A stretch of DNA of 64,000 nt from Xiphydria camelus (lineage: Eukaryota; Arthropoda; Insecta; Hymenoptera; Xiphydriidae), in NCBI GenBank assembly GCA_963678675.1, contig OY783199.1:4595501-4659500 (forward strand), in the 5' to 3' direction. Positions 36,012 through 47,227 of the stretch are shown one piece after another. The notes beneath the pieces were generated by a model. It ran no database searches and was not told the origin of the DNA. It worked only from the letters and a program-made list of their open reading frames with translations. Position numbers and translations under genes: made by a program. Positions within the stretch are counted from its first letter, which is position 1. Each line of letters begins with the position of its first letter.

Positions 36012-36037
36012 TTTTTTTTTTTCTGTTTTAGGTAAGT
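36012..36037 (+). promoter_or_regulatory. Candidate recursive-splicing (ratchet) site
   Basis: A run of 11 T followed by CTGTTTTAG is joined without any gap to GTAAGT (AG at 36030-36031, GTAAGT at 36032-36037). This is a strong acceptor directly followed by a consensus donor, the zero-length-exon form described for ratchet points in long Drosophila introns. Its surroundings are AT-rich unique sequence, not one of the repeats seen elsewhere here. It would act in a plus-strand transcript with this window in an intron. A chance match cannot be excluded. Confidence 0.45.
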
Positions 36038-36246
36038 CCGCAACATATATCTCTTTTAAGATAGCTGCGTATAAAGTCAAGCTTTTTCTACGTGCAGTGT
36101 CCGGTAGAACTTCTGAAATTGGTGAGTTGATAACATTGAAAAATAAGATTTTCGTTGTAACACCGAGTTTCGGTGAAGTCGAAAAATCGAAAATCCGCGT
36201 ATAGCATAATACTATTTTTCCCCGCCAAAAGGTTTCTCATTTCGGC

Positions 36247-36470
36247 GACCCAGGATGAAAAGCTTTATATATTTTGCATATGATCCATATGTGGATTTGG
36301 TCTTATGTGGATTATATATGGTTTCTATATTAACCATATATGTGGACAATATATACTCGTAGATTATACAAACACTTAAAAATCCAAATGTAGTCCTTCT
36401 ATACTTAATATAGAAATAATATGTAATTCGTATATGACCACATAAAAAATATATAGAACTTTTCCACCTG
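36247..36470. mobile_element. Family B MITE
   Basis: The left end CCCAGGATGAAAAGCTTTATA and right end TATAGAACTTTTCCACCTGGG bound a TA-rich interior with TCCATATGTGGATTTGGTC. Confidence 0.75.
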
Positions 36471-36474
36471 GGGA

Positions 36475-37687
36475 GGGCCAACCTTGGCCATTATTTCAAT
36501 TTTTCCCTAAAATCGAAACCCCTGAAATCGAACTGTCGAGCCACGTATGCAGATTCCGGGGAGAGCCGCCCACCCGCGCGGCTCGCTCCTTCTAATGTCT
36601 ATCGGAAATTAAAACAGCCACCCCCTCGAAGCCGGCGCCCCTCCGCCCTGCGCCCCGCGGGGTTGATCGTGTTTAACTTCGGCACGCATCCATTGATTTC
36701 ATTAGCCGATACTGACGCGCGGGTTTACAGCGCGCGGGGATGGCGGAGACCCCCTTCACCGGGAGGTAGACGCGTTAAATTACATACGGCGAGGGGCAGG
36801 AGTGTGCGCAAGATGCGATACATTAACGCGCCGCGACTAGCGTAATGACATCAGGCCGGTCCGAGGGAGCTTCAGATAAAAAAGACATTACTCATTCAGC
36901 GTCGCGATAATTACATCGGGGACCTGTCAGCGCGCTCATGCGCGAGCGTATTCGCGCACTTATGCACGTGCTCGTAATACGCGTTCCCATCTACCTACGG
37001 TTTTCCGTGCAGAAATCGGCGCGCGACCCAATTTCCCAACGATCTCCTCGACCGACCGCATTTTCAACGCGAGAATTCGCTCCGCGCATTATCGCTCCTC
37101 CGCGAATTTATTGCGAGTCGATCGCGAAAGGTGTCCCGTGCGCGAGTCGAGATGTTTAAATATTAATAGCCGCGGCGCAGCGCCGTATAGACGCCGCCGC
37201 GGTACCGCGCCTTGGAAGAGGTGTGTTTCCAGAGTAATTGATTCTGCCCACACGACGCCGCGCTAGCAGCGCGCGACTGCAAGAAGCGGGGCGGAAAATA
37301 TACGCGAGAACCGAGGCGCGACACTCTCCGTGCCCCCGTCGCGAGCCGATCGTCCCACCTCGCGTCGTTCCCACGTTTTCTTCGCGCTCCGATCCTCTTC
37401 GCTTCTCGCTCCTCTACCGGGATCGCGTCGACAGCTTCCCGCTTGGTCCAGCTCTCGCGGCGGGGAGAGGAGCTCGACCTCGCGATCGTGACGCGTCGGC
37501 GTTACGTGACGAGAGTGAACGGTGGAATTTGCGCGAAGAAACTCGCCGCTCCGATCGTGAATAGAACCGAAACCGATTTGTCTTCCCGGGGAATTCTTAT
37601 ACGCGCGGGAATTCAAAGTGATAACGCATCTCTGTCTTTCTCAATCAGACGTTAGCTGAATAGCTTTGCTATATCTTTCATTATCGG
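36475..37687. other. CpG-rich matrix, no gene seen
   Basis: Strongly CpG-rich, with open frames on both strands between 37156 and 37655. No domain or repeat recognised. Confidence 0.45.
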
Positions 37688-37689
37688 TA

Positions 37690-38303
37690 CACTGAGAGAA
37701 AAATCTGGTTGAAAGAACTATAATTTAACTAGAAATCGTGGTCAATTTTGGCGACAATTGCGATTCTATAATTCTTTAAACAGTGAACTTTTGGTTATAG
37801 TAACAAGAGATTACGATTGCTACAACCACACTGTACAAAAATTTGTATTAACTTCAATACACTTGTATATAAAGCTTTTATTCAATACGCGATAATAAAA
37901 ATTAATATATTCCGACGTGAAATTTATAAGGGCAATTTCATATGGAAATATATTAATTTTCATAATTACGTTTTGGAAGAAAGCTTTATATAGGAGTATA
38001 TTAAAAATAAAAAATTTTTTTAAGTGTAGATCAACCTGCAGTATGGTCGATAAAAATCCCCAACCTATTGTTGATATAGTTGACACTACCATGCAGTAAT
38101 ATTACCTATCGGTTTACTTTTCTGATTACTTTAATCGTGGTGTATGGCTATTATAAACTACAATCTTATTGTTACTATAATTACGTAACAAAAGTTATTT
38201 CGATTACATTCGTGATCTGTCTAATCATAAATATGGTACTGGCAACCAAGAAAATTCAATCTTGCGATTACGGTTAATTTTACCACCCACTTTTCTCTCA
38301 GTG
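37690..38303. mobile_element. Family O element carrying a nested K element
   Basis: It starts CACTGAGAGAAAAATCTGG, ends CCACTTTTCTCTCAGTG and is flanked by TA on both sides (37688-37689, 38304-38305). The arms carry ATAGTAACAAGAGATTACGA-type words and their inverse. It is split by a K element at 37829. The short open frames inside are not recognisable. Confidence 0.75.
37829..38026. mobile_element. Family K MITE nested in family O
   Basis: It starts CACTGTACAAAAATTTG and ends AAAAAATTTTTTTAAGTG. The interior is palindromic: TATATAAAGCTTTTATTC on the left, GAAAGCTTTATATAGG on the right. A relative sits at 13852-14074, also inside a family O copy. Confidence 0.65.
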
Positions 38304-38316
38304 TACTATTTTCATA

Positions 38317-38502
38317 CACGAACAAAACAAATCGTAGCATCGTAATTATAACTACAATTTCAATAAAAATTATAGTAAGGCTCGTAGAAGTTACAAGCGT
38401 TGCTGTAATTTTTACTAAAATTGTATTTATCGTAACAATAAATCGGCCTCATCCCGAAATTTACCACAAACTTTGTAAATATTACGATTTATTTTTTCCG
38501 TG
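38317..38502. mobile_element. Family E hairpin MITE
   Basis: It starts CACGAACAAAACAAATCGTA, ends TTACGATTTATTTTTTCCGTG and has TA on both sides (38315-38316, 38503-38504). The central ATAGTAAGGCTCGTAGAAGT and GTTACAAGCGTTGCTGTAAT core matches the copy at 4866-5101. Confidence 0.8.
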
Positions 38503-38504
38503 TA

Positions 38505-40308
38505 TCCTCTCCCACATTCTTTTCTCCTCCTTCCCTCGTCTCCACCACAAAGTATAACCTGGATGCACGTAGGGACGACACGTTCGACTTCCGCCGGGGC
38601 AATAAGCGCCAATCAACGCGGCTGCTTATCAGAGCGCGTACGAGCTCAACGACAAGCAAAAATTCGGAACCACTGTCACCTCGTTATAATCCAACCAGAA
38701 GCCGGTTCGCGCGTACACCGTTCCGCGTGCGAGATACGGGCGCGTGGAATCGAAACACGGGACAAGTTGACGTCTCACTCCGATTTGACCGGAGCTAATT
38801 AAACGAACAACCGCGGAGATCTATACAGGTCGGTGCACACACAGCGCGGCGCGACTGCATCGGTGTCTCGGCGCAGCGCGATCGCGCGATAAGTTATACC
38901 GCGTTTACGCGCCTCCGAGTCTTGCGCGCGGGATGACGAGGGAGAAGTGGGCGCGGAATAGGTGCATATAACGTGGAGCGGAGACGCCGAAGTACCGCGC
39001 GAAGATGCTGCGTCTTGAAGGCGCCATCCGGACCCGATCTGGGAGCGACTCCGACCGCACGGTGACTTGCACCTCTACTCGCTCGGGCAATAATAATTAT
39101 CAATGGTTATTAATTCGTCGGCCGTGGCTCTCGTGTAGGTATAGCCGTACGTCTATATCGACGGGCCGACGCGTAAGATGCGTCGATATCGAGGTCCCTC
39201 TCGATCGCCGCTGTTTGTCCTGGCGCGGTATCTCGAATCGCTGTGCATTGCTCGTCAATGGTTTATCCGATAATTATTTCGTTATTGTTGGGACGGTATG
39301 GGGTGGAGGATGCTGGGCTGGACCACGTCACGACGGAGTTGGTTGAACTTGATGATTATGTAGTATCGGTAGAGTATTATATTCTGTGGCTGAGGAGAGC
39401 ATATAGTAATTTACCGCCAGGTGATCTACATTTTTTTTTCGTGGTGAACGTTTCGCAGTGCACAGGGGTCAGGATCTGTATTACCGAATCCCGGAATTTC
39501 ATAGCTCGCGTAAAAGTCCACGCCTCGTTCTGCTCGCGGACGTTACAACGCGAAGATTGCGTGCGATGAGAAGAATCAAAAATGGAGAGCTCGGCAGTTA
39601 CTTAGCGTCGGATCGATTTTAATCCGAGCACAGCGAAGGCGTTGCTTCGGCCTATCAGCGTATTAGCTTTTCCCAGGAGCAAGTTAAGGGGGAAACTCGC
39701 GCTGCACCCGGCAGCGCGCCGGTATATAACGCGATACGCGGCTACACCGACGTCGGAAGTCTTTAGACGCGAGTGCACATCCCTCGCGTACACCGCCGTT
39801 ACGCCACGGAAGCACGAAACACCGAGCGCGGCACATACATCAGGCTCCGCGGCTAATCTGATTCCCCTAACAATGTGCACGCGTCGGAATCTTCTTACAT
39901 TCCCTTTGCCCCCCACCCCAGCCTGCACTCTTCCGATCTCCCGTAGCGCTGCGGAAGCTCGGCAGGTCGGCGGTGGATATAGATTTTGGATTTGGGGCGA
40001 CGGAAAGCCAATCTGAGCGCAAACCCACGTAATCTCTCGCTAATAACTGCGATTTATCGTTCCCCGCTTTTCGAGTTCCTCTATACTCGGAACCCCCTGC
40101 AGCCTCTCTCGCTAGTTGATTCCGACGATCGATCCGATTCGATGGAGAGGGGGGAAGGGGGATGCTGGGTACCACGAGAAACTTTTTCTTCCCTCGGAAG
40201 TTGAATTACTTCTCTCGGTGGGGTGGTTTTATTTTTCTAGTCGCTTCCGATTCTCGGTAGTTCAATTACTTCTTCCTTAAAGGTCGTGCCACTCTTGCTT
40301 TACTGAGA
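38505..40308. other. Mostly GC-rich unique sequence, no gene seen
   Basis: The plus-strand frame at 39243-39569 (108 codons) has a less biased composition than other frames. Even so it shows no recognised domain, and it overlaps another frame. Confidence 0.4.
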
Positions 40309-40310
40309 GA

Positions 40311-40772
40311 AATAATTGTTGGTGCTGGAAAAATGTTTTTTTTTTCGATGAAAAACATGATATAGTTTTAGAATCAAGTCATGGCTTTCTTTTCGTGAGA
40401 AAATATTTGATACACTGAGAGAAATTTGATGGATTGTACGGCGATGTTAGTATATTAATATAAGTTAGTTTATTAAAATAAGAATAAGTGCTAATTACCT
40501 TAGCAATACTTATTTCTATGTCAGCAATAGGTACATACTGCTCTCGTTACTATTTGGTATTGTTGTATTACCTATAGCTACTGTCTAGTTAACCTCATTT
40601 AGCCTTAAAGTATAACTATCATAACTGCTGTGTGTGTGTGTGTGTGTGCGACCTATAAATTTTTCTCATAATAATCAGTGTAGGCTCGAGTAATTGTTTC
40701 TTTTTTGCGCAGAAAGAATTTCATGTTTCTTCAAAAGTATTTTTTTAACTGTAGCAATTATTCCTCCCAGTG
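40311..40772. mobile_element. Family F MITE, interrupted by another CACTGAGA element
   Basis: The left part starts ACTGAGAGAAATAATTGTTGG and the right part ends AATTATTCCTCCCAGTG. Both match halves of the F copy at 50970-51475 (GGTGCTGGAAAAATG; GAAAGAATTTCATG). The halves are separated by the element at 40413-40680. Confidence 0.55.
40413..40680. mobile_element. CACTGAGA-type MITE nested in family F
   Basis: It starts CACTGAGAGAAATTTGATGG, ends ATTTTTCTCATAATAATCAGTG-like and is flanked by TA on both sides (40411-40412, 40681-40682). It contains a (TG)n tract at 40629-40648. Its interior is not shared with A, D, E or F. Confidence 0.6.
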
Positions 40773-40774
40773 CG

Positions 40775-41508
40775 CGGGACCTGTTTTTTCGACGATCCGT
40801 ATAAAGCGCCCCCGAGGCGCGAGAACGCAACGATACGTAGGAACGCGGGAAAGCTCGCATGCAAATGCGTCCCTGCGAGGGTGCAGGAGACGCCGTCGGC
40901 CGTACCTGGGCGCAAACACGCGAGAGATTAGATTATCGCATCCTGCCGCGTGGGCCAGCGTCTTCTACCGAGAGGAAATTGCGGCGATATGAATTTTTAT
41001 TGTCTCTTTTCCCGTTTCGTGAAAGAGGGCTTTCATTAATAAAACCGTGGCTGGCCCGGGGCCCGTGCGCGGCTCGTCATCGCTGAATTAACCTCCTGTC
41101 GGGTGTAGTGCGTGTACGAGATAACGCGGGATCGGCCGGGCACAAATATTTGATCGGGTAACTGGCTCTATGTTTGTCCTGCCGGTGGGTGTGCCTGTCT
41201 TGAGCCGGCGTGCGTGTCCGAAGATCGTCCCTGTGTGGTTCGGTGTGTGGATAGTGTGGATGGCGATGGCAGGACGCACCGGGACGTGAAATCCACTCGG
41301 AAGGTGTGCGCCGCTCGGCGCTAAAAGGTAAACACCAAAGTACGTGCGTACCTACGTACACCTCTCCGGAATACGCTTTGGCACCTTAATGGGGTTATAC
41401 TCCCTCCTCGCTACTCGTGTGGACACCGAGGCGCAGGTAGTCCGCGTTAACGAGTGAGAGTCGTCGATCATTTGGAGGGGGGTTTATAATTTGATTCGCG
41501 TTGAAATG
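40775..41508. other. CpG-rich matrix, no gene seen
   Basis: GC-rich unique sequence with short open frames on both strands. No repeat or RNA gene recognised. Confidence 0.4.
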
Positions 41509-41584
41509 TACACTGAGGGAAATAAATGCTACTGTCAAAAAAGTATGTATTGAATCAAGAACATATGAACTTACACAGAGTGAC

Positions 41585-42210
41585 TATACACTCTTGGAAA
41601 ACCATGAAATGTCAGGGAATTTGATCAGTCACACTGAGAAAAAATAACTTGGTCAGTTTAACCGAAATCTTGATGATTACCAAACCGTTTGATGAAATAT
41701 AGATCCTCAATTTGCTTCTTTAAACTGACCGATTTTTGGTTAAAATAATTAAATGCTTGGTTTGAATAACTAAACATTTGATTAGAATAACTAAACCACT
41801 TTAAACTAGATGCGTTCAGTCATTTTAACCTAATTATTTTTCTCAGTGCAGGGAAAAGTCAGGGTAATATCAGGAAATTTAGGAGTTTTCCTGGAAACTA
41901 TAAATAAAGTGGAGTTAATTTCTCGAAATTTCATCATTGAAACATTCCACGATGCAGTTTGCGCTGCTGCTTCAGATATCTCCAGTAGCAGCGCACGTGT
42001 GTCTCTCATCAATCAGAAACGTTGGATTTCGTTCCAATTTGTATTTTGGAATTACGATTATTCATAGCTTCGTTAATTATGCAAAACTCCTAATATTATC
42101 AAAAATATCAGAGAATACTTATAAAATTTGATCTGAAATAGTCAGGGAGAAATCAGGAAAATTTCAGGGAATTCTATAATCAAAATTCTGTAGTCATCCT
42201 GTGTGTTACA
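41585..42210. repeat. Family N repeat (GTCAGGGAA-rich)
   Basis: Built around repeated TCAGGGAA/TCAGGAAA words: GAAATGTCAGGGAATTTGAT before the A insertion, then AAAGTCAGGGTAATATCAGG and GTCAGGGAGAAATCAGGAAA. A second N-like region lies at 44315-44660. Boundaries are approximate and no termini are clear. Confidence 0.5.
41632..41848. mobile_element. Family A MITE, innermost of a triple nest
   Basis: It starts CACTGAGAAAAAATAACTTG, ends CTAATTATTTTTCTCAGTG and has CA on both sides (41630-41631, 41849-41850). The interior, with CCAAACCGTTTGATGAAATA, is in inverse orientation to the copy at 15412. Confidence 0.85.
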
Positions 42211-42439
42211 AATTTTTAGGAACGCATATTCTTGTGCTCGAAGAATATACATATAACATATTCATGATTCAAAAAGACCTTCGCTAGTACAAGAAATTCT
42301 TCGCGCGTGAAAAAAATAATTACTCGAGTCCATCAAATATTTCCTTGTACGAATAAAACCGTAGCTTGATCCTGGAATTGTATCATGTTTTTGATCTAAG
42401 AAAACATTTCTTGGCACCAGCAATTAATTCTCTAGGTTA

Positions 42440-44314
42440 TTATAATATTATATTTCGCTCGCGCTTAGCAGGATGTGACAGTATGGGTACAGACGATTCT
42501 TAGTATCAACAGTATAGCGCTCAATTTGACATCACTCCGGAGCACGCGATATCTCGAATGATGCACGTAGAACGCGGAGGGGATATTTCGTCACCGAGTC
42601 GATTACAAAATATCCACGAGCATCAGGTATACGGTATACGAGATATCCGCGCAGTGGGACCGGCCGTGCGCCTCTACGTGCACTCACGAACGACACACGT
42701 GGAGGGATCGTCGAGCCAGTGTACGTAGGAAGCCGCGTGCACGCGCGCGCGGTCAGGCCGGTCGGTGAAGACGGTCGAGCAAATATATTCAAACACGTCG
42801 ACGTGCGTGCAACAAACCGAGCAACACAACGTCCAAGCAATGACCCAAGTTGGCCTAACCCAACATCATCTACCGTCGAGTGCACTCCATGCTGCTCGTG
42901 CGCTCGCTTCGTTCAACACGGAAGATGAAGAGGGCTTCTGGACCCCGTGTATACACAAGGGAAGGCTACTCCCGGTAGCTTCGGGAGCAAAAGTGAAACT
43001 GCATCTCGCGTTGGTCCTCGCCTTTTAATAGCCTCCTCTCGTCGCTTCCGAGTTACGTCGCCTCGATTTCGAAAGCCTCGCCGTCGAGTTCTTTCTCCTC
43101 GCTCGGATCTTCCCCGCAAACGCGGGGGCGGTTATCGGTCGCGGGTTCATGCCAACGGACAGTTAAGGGCGCTCGTTCGCTCCGCGTAATAAATTCGGAT
43201 GAAATAAAGAGAAGCGCCCCGAATGATCCGAGCGGTTAAGCGGCCGGGGTGTGCCCGGGCCGGCCTACCTTTTAACACGAGAGCGAGCATCCACCCTTCG
43301 TGGAACCCCCGCGCACGCACAGGCGCCATTATAAATGACACCTTTCTCCCGCTCATCTCACGGCGCGTTACGTCCAACGCCATTATACAGCATCACGCTA
43401 CCTCCTCCTCCTCTTCTCCCGCCCCCTACTCTCGCTCCTTGGGAGATAGAACAGTCCTTTTCTGCGCCGAAGGTGTTGCTACCTACTCGGGGTGGGTTGT
43501 ACGCGATGCTCGCGGTGATGAATATCGGACAAATGAGTCGTGCATAAATCACGAGTGTATTTACGATGCACACATCTGGGATGACAATCGAACGAGGAGA
43601 TTCGGTCGTTGTAACGAGATTATTTCAACGAAGACTCTTTCCTGGTGGATCATTCTTCGTCATCCCCGTGTACATTCTCCGTGCGGTGTTTAATTTCCAT
43701 CCCTGGCGAATTCAATTCGAGCCCATTCTTTCGATACCGAACGCGTAACCCTTTCTTACACACAACCAGGCATCGGGTATGCCAACGTGTCTCGCACGAC
43801 GTACCCCGGACGATGGGCGAAGACGCGCGCGCTCTCTCGAAGAAGGTGTAACCGCAGCCACGCCCCAATTAGGTTCACCGGACGGTTTACGGCTGTAGCA
43901 GGGCTTTGCCGGCTAGTATTTATGATGAGAATGTCCGCACCTGTGGTGACACTCGCCACCAACCTACCTACCTACCTACCTATCTACCTACCCTCCCGGA
44001 GAGTGAGTGTTTTATGGTGCGCAGATAGCCTCACGCACACCTCTCGGCGTTGGCTACGGCCACGGTGATATATGACGCGTATATTGCTCTCGGTGAACGG
44101 TAACACCGTGTGTCTCCTATCCCTCTTTCTCACTCTCTCTTCTCTCCTCGTGCCCCTGCCACGCACTTATCATCCATTCCACCTACACTAGCGAACGCGG
44201 GAGCTCTTGTTCGATCCGATCGTCACAGAATCATCTCGCGGTCCACTTCGAGTATTCCGATTAACCTCGCGTCGATAGCGCGTCGCGTTAACTCGCATGG
44301 TGTCCAGTCCCAGT
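42440..44314. other. CpG-rich matrix, no gene seen
   Basis: Contains a (CTAC)n tract at 43962-43993 and otherwise GC-rich unique sequence with overlapping open frames. No gene recognised. Confidence 0.45.
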
Positions 44315-44660
44315 GGTCAGGGATTTCTGAAAAACCTGGAATTGTCCGGGAAAGTGAAGAATTTTCTGGAATTTTTCGAAAATACTCAAATTTAACAAAT
44401 AGCTTGACTTCTAAGTTCTTTCTTGTTCTGAAAAAGTCATTAGATGATAAATATGATTTGACAATTTTTAATTATTTTAATGTTTATTTCTCAGTTGTAA
44501 CCTGTTCTATGAATATTAGTTAATTTGTTCATTCGACGAAAAATTATTGATTTTGCGTAAAACTTTATATTAAATATATCTATATCCATAACGGTCAGGA
44601 AATTTGGCTATTTCCGACTGGAAAACCTGGAAGAGTCGGTAAATTTCTGTCTTACATTTT
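44315..44660. repeat. Family N repeat (second copy)
   Basis: Begins with GTCAGGGATTTCTGAAAAAC and ends with GGTCAGGAAATTTGGC, TTTCCGACTGGAAAAC and TACATTTTGTCAG. The core is AT-rich. A family F-like terminus (TTTTTTCTCAGCGTG) follows at about 44747-44761. Confidence 0.45.
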
Positions 44661-44764
44661 GTCAGACACCGTGGCTCGTTCGCCAGCTTTACCTGAGTAT
44701 TTATCATTTAATAACAAATGTATACCAGCTTTATTTGGACTAAGTAATTTTTTCTCAGCGTGAT

Positions 44765-45410
44765 ATTTTAGGGTTGATCTTGATTTATAGTAATACCCAT
44801 CAATGAGCCGCGTAGAGAAACGGCCCGCCGATCGCGCCGTTACGTCTCGTAAGCTCCCGATTATCCTCCTCTCCTCCTCCGCATTCCCTCCTCTCCTCCC
44901 GACGCGACGCGAAATTCGCCAAAGCGCGATCGCCTCGTAAGCCGGAGCGCGGATTCACCACACGTGTGCGTGTACGCTTACGCGGTAAAGTGTTCCGATA
45001 TCGGAGGAGCGAGTGACGTCACCGAAGGCGTCTGTCCATCACTGTCAACCCCCTCTCGAGGATGCTGCCTCGACGGCGCCTCTCCGGAAAGCCGAGGAGC
45101 AGCGGCGGCGTCCCGGTCGAAATTGACGGCGAGCGAGCGACGTCGCGACGCTACCTTGTCGTCGTACTATAAAAATATACAAAACGTAGCGGTTTTCGAG
45201 GCGGGAGGGTGGAGTCGACAAGATGAAGAAAGAGAGGTTCAGGGGGGCTCAGCGAGGAGAGGAAAAGAGAGGAGCAAGAACCACTCACTTAGCCGCTACA
45301 GTCGGAAGATGATGAACGTCGACGTTCGACGTTGTGTATCAGACCGCGACGACGAGAAAGCATAGATGACTTTTCAAGAGCGAGAGCGTCGCTGGTGGTG
45401 ACGCTGTATA
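44765..45410. other. CpG-rich matrix, no gene seen
   Basis: The 133-codon frame at 44964-45365 is charged and Arg/Ser-rich with no recognisable domain. Confidence 0.4.
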
Positions 45411-45760
45411 CTAATCTATTTCACCCCCTGCTACATTGACAGAGATAGGCTCGAAGGTTGTCGTTTGGAAAAAAATTCTATTACCAATGTCGACCCATAA
45501 GTTCTTGAATAACGAGATAATCGCAATTGAAGCGAATGCCACTGTTGGTATATCAAACATATAATACATGCGTGTTAAGCACACTCGGCAGAACTGCATT
45601 GAAAGAAAAGTACATTCTCGAACATAATCATACATAGGCAATGGGATTATAAAATATAGCCCCATAAATGTTATCGGCGAGACTGTCATTATTGCTGGAG
45701 AGTTCCACGACAAGCACACCGTATATATATGGTCCATATTTATGATACACGTTTATGATT
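45411..45760. repeat. AT-rich island with a family J fragment
   Basis: ACCAATGTCGACCCATAAGT and GAGATAATCGCAATTGAAGC (about 45483-45535) match family J. The right part, TGCATTGAAAGAAAAGTAC then GGCAATGGGATTATAAAATA, may be a family O remnant. Boundaries are uncertain. Confidence 0.4.
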
Positions 45761-45917
45761 CCGCGCGCTAGCCATAAATTATAATCGAGAACTTAATATC
45801 ACTATCGCGTATGGGCGAGCCGACTAGATTTTTCGAAGGAGCATTACGCGCTCGTGATTACTATGTCCTTCAAATGAATATCTCTAATTATTATTCATTA
45901 CTCACGGTTACTATCGC

Positions 45918-46136
45918 GGGGAAAAATCGTGGAATTTGCAAAGTTTGCGGTAAATTTTGAAACAAAGCCAATTCAGTGTAAAGATACCTGCAATTTTAGT
46001 GAAAGTTATAGTAAGACTTGTAGAAGTTGCAAGCGTTGCTGTAATTTTTACTAAAATTCTAGTTATCGTAACAATAAATTTACCTTGTCCCGAAATTTAT
46101 TATAAATTTTGTAAATTTTACGATTTATTTTATAGG
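45918..46136. mobile_element. Family E MITE, diverged
   Basis: It shares GCAATTTTAGTGAAAGTTAT, GTAAGACTTGTAGAAGTTGC, CAATAAATTTACCTTGTCCC and TACGATTTATTTTATAGG with the other E copies. The left end, GGGGAAAAATCGTGGAATTT, is diverged. A D-type element follows directly. Confidence 0.6.
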
Positions 46137-46140
46137 TATA

Positions 46141-46364
46141 CCGAGAAAAAAGTTTACTTGATCGAAATAAACGTGTTTGAATAGTCCTAAGAGCACATTT
46201 ATTCGATTCGAATAAATATCGATTTGATCCAAATAATTTTCAATTAAATCAATAATAATTGCACTCGTCCAAACGATAGATATTCATTCTAATCGAACAA
46301 ATAGGACTATTCAAAAACACCTTCATTTCGAACAAGCAAATTTTTTTCTTTCTTTTTTTTCTTG
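46141..46364. mobile_element. Family D-like MITE
   Basis: It starts CCGAGAAAAAAGTTTACTTG and folds back: GTGTTTGAATAGTCCTAAGA on the left, AATAGGACTATTCAAAAACA on the right. The interior repeats TATTCGATTCGAATAAAT-type words. The right end is a T/C-rich run and is not sharply defined. Confidence 0.6.
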
Positions 46365-46365
46365 T

Positions 46366-46929
46366 ACCGAAGAGAAGTAGAACATTTGAAATACTTTTCT
46401 ATTACACCCGTAATTTCAATATCCGTGCATCGAAACTGCATCGATCGCCGAATAGTCGCTACGTAGTATAACAGCGACAATACCGATTCACCGCGGGGGG
46501 TCGGGGGTGGTTTCGGTCCGAAAATCAAGATACAAGTCGCAATTGGATTTGGAGTCCTCGACGCGGAGGCGGCTTCGAAGAGGGCCGCTGGCGAACGATC
46601 CCCCTCTCGATCGCGCTATACATATATCCGCGCGGTATCGCTCCTCGCTTTAATCGCATTCGGATGCAATGCTGCGGAAAATTTCATTTGAGCGGAGGAC
46701 GAGAGAATCCCGCTGTGACTTTGTCTCGACTTCGCGGACCCCCGGCGCGAGAACCGCGCGCCGCCCTCGGTCGCATTTGCATATCCACTCGTATCGTGGG
46801 CCCGTGGTAGCGCTGTAATCGTACTACGCGGCGTACGCGGCTGCGTACACGCATGGTGACGAGGTGCGGCCGTGATTTTTTTTTCGTTCCGCGGACGTCG
46901 TGCTTTCTGCATTTGGCTTCCTCGACTGC
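46366..46929. other. GC-rich unique sequence, no gene seen
   Basis: Short unconvincing open frames. No repeats recognised. Confidence 0.4.
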
Positions 46930-46930
46930 A

Positions 46931-47225
46931 CACCCAGGGAATAAGTCTAGTTAAATACGAAACTATATACTATATATAATAGAACAATTTATTTGAGACG
47001 AATAGGAATTTCTTATCATCGAACAAAAATGTATTTGAACTAAATAAATATTCTACTAGGTTCGTACTCCTCAGGCGGAAAAATTATATATGGTTTGTAT
47101 ATAGATTATATATAAATTAAAAAAGCCCAAATTTACGTATGTTCTGTATACAAAATATATATAATCCATATACATACATCTTTTCCACACTTGGGCGTAT
47201 TCAACTGGACTTTTTTCTCTCAGTG
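46931..47225. mobile_element. Family D MITE, interrupted by a family B MITE
   Basis: The left end CACCCAGGGAATAAGTCTAG and right end ACTGGACTTTTTTCTCTCAG plus TG match the D terminus. The interior has GAATAGGAATTTCTTATC and AATATTCTACTAGGTTCGTA. A B element is inserted within the TTCGTATTCAACT word near the right end. Confidence 0.7.
47070..47195. mobile_element. Family B MITE (short) nested in family D, with target duplication
   Basis: It starts CTCAGGCGGAAAAATTATAT and ends CATCTTTTCCACACTTGGG. The flanks CGTACTC (47063-47069) and CGTATTC (47196-47202) are a near-identical 7-bp duplication. The uninterrupted D copy at 8122 has a single CGTATTCAAC here, which confirms the insertion. Confidence 0.75.
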
Positions 47226-47227
47226 TG

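Larger units (their letters stand above)
41511..42435. mobile_element. Family F MITE, split by N, itself split by A
   Basis: The left end is CACTGAGGGAAATAAATGC after TA, with GTATTGAATCAAGAACATATG. The right part (about 42215-42435) contains GTACAAGAAATTCTTCGCGC and TTGGCACCAGCAATTAATTC, as in the F copy at 50970-51475. The intervening sequence is the N repeat with an A element inside it, so three insertions are layered. Confidence 0.65.

Noticed and set aside
39243..39569. 108-codon frame with less biased composition
   Set aside because: No recognised domain, no splice context, and an overlapping alternative frame. Not enough to call a gene.
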